Source: Thalassobaculum litoreum DSM 18839
GTDB lineage: Bacteria; Pseudomonadota; Alphaproteobacteria; Thalassobaculales; Thalassobaculaceae
Direction: 5' to 3'
Length of the DNA: 64,000 nt
NCBI RefSeq assembly: GCF_900102465.1
Contig: NZ_FNBW01000007.1
Location: 245,115-309,114, forward strand
A program made the position numbers and the translations under genes. This document shows, piece by piece, positions 61,089 through 64,000 of the stretch (the stretch's first letter is position 1; every line of letters starts with the position of its first letter). Below the pieces are notes generated by a model. The model searched no databases. It worked only from the letters and a program-made list of their open reading frames with translations, and was not told the origin of the DNA.

Positions 61089-64000
61089 ATGACCGGCGAC
61101 GCAGCGCTCTCGTTCCGCGGTCCGCTCGTGCGGGATCACGGGACCGCCGAGCCCCGGCGATCGGGCGACCGGGCCGCCGTGCCTGCCCAGGCCCGCGAAT
61201 TCCTGTTCCTCGATCCCGACATTCGCGATCCGCGCATCCTGCTGGATGGCCTCGTCCGCCCGGTGACAATCGTCCGGCTGAAGCGCCATCGCGACCCGAT
61301 GCGCCAGATCGCGGTGGCGCTCGCCGGTGCTCGGGGGATCGACGCGCTGCATATCCTCTGTCACGGCGCGCCGGGTGCGCTGCGGCTCGCCGGCCGGATG
61401 GTCGACACCGAGACCCTGCGGGCGTCGCAAGATCTGCTGACGGTGATCCGCGCAGCGCTGTCCGACGAGGCGGCCATCGGGCTGTACGCCTGCTCGGTCT
61501 GCGTCGGTGAGGTGGGGGCGACCTTCGTCGATACGCTGTCCCACGCATTGGGCGCCCGGGTGGAGGGTGCGTCCGAACAGCTCGGCCCCGGTGCCGGGTG
61601 GCAGAGCTTCGATGCCGCCTTCCTGCCGTTCGACCCGCGACGCCTCGAAAGCTATCCCCATGTCCTGGTGTCCGACACGGTGACCGGCGCCGGCTTCGAC
61701 ACCACCGACGGGACCAACCTCACCAGCGGCTCGGTCTTCGCCGACGGCGACGACACGCTGTACATCGCGGACCCCACCTTCATTTCCGGCTCCACCATCG
61801 ACGGCGGCGGCGGCACCGACACGCTACAGCTCGATGGCGGCGTGGATATCAGCGGCGCCACCGTGACGTCCTTCGAGACGCTCCTGGTCAAGAACTCCAA
61901 CCCCTTTGCGGCCGTCGCTTCCGCGACGGTCAGCGCCGCACAGCACAACGCCTTCACCATTGGAGATGCCGGGCTGAGGCCCGGTGCGGCCATCCAGCAG
62001 ACCATCACGCTCGGTGCCGGCACCGAGGCGGTGACCGGTTCGTCCGTCATCGAGGCCTACGTTCTTTCGGAAAATTATAGCGGCACCTTCACGCTTGGTT
62101 TCGCGAGTCAGAAGGTCACGGGCAGCAGTGGCGACAACACGTTCGTTCTCTCAGACCTGTCACCCGAACAGCCTGCGAAAATCGACGGCGGGGCCGGGAA
62201 CGACACCTTGGTGTTGAACGGAACCATCAGTCTGGTGTCGGCCGCCCAGACCGGCATGATAAACAACATCGAGAACCTGACGCTCGGCGACGGCGCCAGC
62301 GTTACTATGTTCGATTCATACCATGACTTGGTCAACTCGGCGCCGGGTACCAACACCGTCTCCCTGGTCGTCGGCAATTCGACCCCGGTAGCCGCCCATG
62401 CCGAGGTCGAGACCTACGTGCTGACGGACGACATCGGCAGTCACGCCGTGACGTTGAACGTCCAGGCGGCGACCAATGTCACCAGCGAGGGCCATAACGA
62501 TACGGTCCAGGTCGGCGGGCTGACGGCGACCGGGACCTACGTTCTGGACTCCGGCGACAAAATAACCGCCACGGACGGCGCCGACATCAGCGGGGTGAAC
62601 GGCGGCGCGGCGACCACCGCCGGAAGCCTGAGCTTCTCCGGCTCGGTCACCATGACGGTGGCGCAGCACAACGATCTCTCTGCCGCGAATCTCCAGGGCA
62701 GCACGGGAAGCGACACGGTCGTCCTCGCCGATGCCGGGACCGTCACCGGCAGCGCCACGGTCGAGGCCTATACCCTGGCGGACGGCGGCAACGCCTTCAC
62801 CCTGGGGACCGCCGGCCAGAGCGTCACCGGCGGGACCGGCGCCGACACCGTCAATGTGGGAACCTACGAGGTGACCGGCTCCCTCGCCGGTGGGGCCGGG
62901 GACGACACGCTTGTGATGAGCGCCGGGGCGAACCTGTCCGGCGCCACGGTCAGCGGCTTCGAGAACTTCGCCCTCAGCGGCAACGGCAGCTTCTCGATCC
63001 CCGAGCTGGCCAGCGGCCAGACAATCGAGCTGACCGGCGTCACCGGGCTGACCGCCGCGAATGTGCGGATCAACGGCTCGAACATCGAGGTCGACACCGA
63101 CGCGACCGATTTCGGCGCGGTGGAGACCACCTTCGCGACCGGTGGCGACCTGTCCGCGCTGGGCATCGCCTCGGTCACCGAGAGCGGCGGCAACACCTAT
63201 ATCACGCTCGGATCGGCCAACACCGCGCCGGCCATCGGCGGCGCCGCCGCCGGCCAGACGGTCGACGACACGGCGACGATCACGCCGTTCTCCGCCGTCA
63301 CCCTGGCGGATGCGGACGGCGACACCGTCAGTGTCAGCATTCAGTTCGACACCGCGGGCAAGGGCGCCTTCACCGCCGCCTCGCTGACCGCCTCCGGGTT
63401 CACGGAAACCTCCGCCGGGGTCTATGGCCTGACGGCGACCGACCCGGCGAGCGCCCAGGCGGCGATCCGCCAACTGGTCTTCGATCCCGCCGAGAACCGC
63501 GTCGCCCCCGGATCGACCGAGACGACCACCTTCACCATCACGGTGAATGACGGCACCACGACCGCCAGCAGTGCGACGACGACCGTCGTCTCCACCTCGA
63601 TCAACGACACGCCGAGCGTCACCTCCGGCGGCACGGCCAGCGTGGCGGAGAACGCCAGCGGCACGGTCTACACCGCGACCGGCTCCGACCCGGATGCCGG
63701 GGCGAGCCTGACCTACGCGATCTCAGGCGGGGCCGATGCGGCGCTGTTCGACATCGACGCCAATACCGGCGCGGTGACCTTCAAGTCTGCCCCCGACTTC
63801 GAGACCCCGGCCGATAGCGGTGGCAACAACGTCTACGACATCGAGGTCACCGCCAGCGACGGCACCAACACCAGCACCGCCCAGTCGGTCGCCATCACCG
63901 TCACGGCCGTCGACGAGAACCCGGCCTTCTCCAGCGGCACGACGGCCAGCGTGGCGGAGAACGGCACCGCGACCGGCTACAGCGCCACCGCCGCCGATCC
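61089..64000 (+). CDS. Giant DUF4347/cadherin-type surface protein (3' end outside window)
   Basis: Open from ATG 61089 (GGAGG 10 nt upstream) to the window edge, 970 residues so far. Residues about 35-185 are a DUF4347 domain: FLFLDPDIRDPRILLDGL, DALHILCHGAPGALRLAG, AAIGLYACSVCVGEVGATFVDTLSHALGA. The next roughly 550 residues are Gly/Thr/Asp-rich beta repeats with RTX-like turns (GGAGNDTLVL, GGAGDDTLVM) and repeated VTGSxxVEAYxL units. From about 715, Ig/cadherin-like repeats follow (SVAENASGTVYTATGSDPDAGASLTYAISGG, then SVAENGTATGYSATAADP). These are typical of very large, type I-secreted, Ca2+-dependent adhesins. No signal peptide. Confidence 0.9.
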   Translation, partial: MTGDAALSFRGPLVRDHGTAEPRRSGDRAAVPAQAREFLFLDPDIRDPRILLDGLVRPVTIVRLKRHRDPMRQIAVALAGARGIDALHILCHGAPGALRLAGRMVDTETLRASQDLLTVIRAALSDEAAIGLYACSVCVGEVGATFVDTLSHALGARVEGASEQLGPGAGWQSFDAAFLPFDPRRLESYPHVLVSDTVTGAGFDTTDGTNLTSGSVFADGDDTLYIADPTFISGSTIDGGGGTDTLQLDGGVDISGATVTSFETLLVKNSNPFAAVASATVSAAQHNAFTIGDAGLRPGAAIQQTITLGAGTEAVTGSSVIEAYVLSENYSGTFTLGFASQKVTGSSGDNTFVLSDLSPEQPAKIDGGAGNDTLVLNGTISLVSAAQTGMINNIENLTLGDGASVTMFDSYHDLVNSAPGTNTVSLVVGNSTPVAAHAEVETYVLTDDIGSHAVTLNVQAATNVTSEGHNDTVQVGGLTATGTYVLDSGDKITATDGADISGVNGGAATTAGSLSFSGSVTMTVAQHNDLSAANLQGSTGSDTVVLADAGTVTGSATVEAYTLADGGNAFTLGTAGQSVTGGTGADTVNVGTYEVTGSLAGGAGDDTLVMSAGANLSGATVSGFENFALSGNGSFSIPELASGQTIELTGVTGLTAANVRINGSNIEVDTDATDFGAVETTFATGGDLSALGIASVTESGGNTYITLGSANTAPAIGGAAAGQTVDDTATITPFSAVTLADADGDTVSVSIQFDTAGKGAFTAASLTASGFTETSAGVYGLTATDPASAQAAIRQLVFDPAENRVAPGSTETTTFTITVNDGTTTASSATTTVVSTSINDTPSVTSGGTASVAENASGTVYTATGSDPDAGASLTYAISGGADAALFDIDANTGAVTFKSAPDFETPADSGGNNVYDIEVTASDGTNTSTAQSVAITVTAVDENPAFSSGTTASVAENGTATGYSATAAD

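Overview
The window is high-GC DNA (roughly two-thirds G+C by eye) from an alphaproteobacterium. The pdxH/DnaJ-like neighbourhood, several periplasmic-binding-protein transporters (TRAP and ABC), a chemoreceptor with a PilZ tail, a FixK/FNR-type box and a bacteriochlorophyll-pathway vinyl reductase fit a metabolically versatile, probably marine or aquatic, Rhodospirillales-like organism. No species can be named from the sequence.

Layout. 0-8 kb: housekeeping and stress genes (partial DnaJ-like chaperone with a hairpin over its ribosome binding site, 17-kDa-type lipoprotein, pdxH, a universal stress protein behind a perfect FNR/FixK box, MgtC, an SDR oxidoreductase, a glutamine amidotransferase-like protein, an AraC-LysE pair). 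7.7-16 kb: a PotABCD-type ABC importer with a PadR-like regulator, divergent from a dimethylglycine/sarcosine-dehydrogenase-like flavoprotein. 16-18.6 kb: a REP-like palindrome pair, a lytic transglycosylase and an N-formylglutamate amidohydrolase. 18.7-20.6 kb: tRNA-Val(GAC), a broken tyrosine integrase and bciA.

20.8-26.9 kb is the most novel stretch. It is one minus-strand gene train: an MFS transporter, a periplasmic Cys-free SUOX-fold protein resembling the pterin receptor PruR, a membrane hybrid histidine kinase, a single-domain response regulator, GTP cyclohydrolase I, and an 80-residue stand-alone DHp protein whose start overlaps the folE stop. I read this as a pterin-responsive phosphorelay that carries the first enzyme of pterin synthesis and a dedicated phosphotransfer mini-protein.

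27-28 kb is a graveyard of gene remnants. 28.1-36 kb: a DctPQM TRAP transporter joined to hydantoinase/oxoprolinase subunits HyuA and HyuB, then a Cu/Zn superoxide dismutase. 36-43 kb: a Cache-HAMP-MA-PilZ chemoreceptor, two more remnants, a fused dihydroxyacetone kinase and a degenerate GGDEF/EAL-like PAS protein. 43-48 kb: ProXWV betaine-type transporter divergent from an AraC regulator. 48-51 kb: a large RTX protein. 51-53 kb: a DUF1348-type protein, an AhpD-like protein and a divergent TetR gene with two operator palindromes. 53-60.7 kb: LysR, a second PotABCD-type importer with a DAO-family flavoprotein, and an AraC regulator. 61 kb to the end: the first 970 residues of a giant DUF4347/cadherin-type surface protein.

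Recurring themes are import and oxidation of N-methylated or amine compounds (two Pot-like systems each beside a DAO-family oxidase, plus ProXWV) and an intercistronic stem-loop after all four solute-binding-protein genes.
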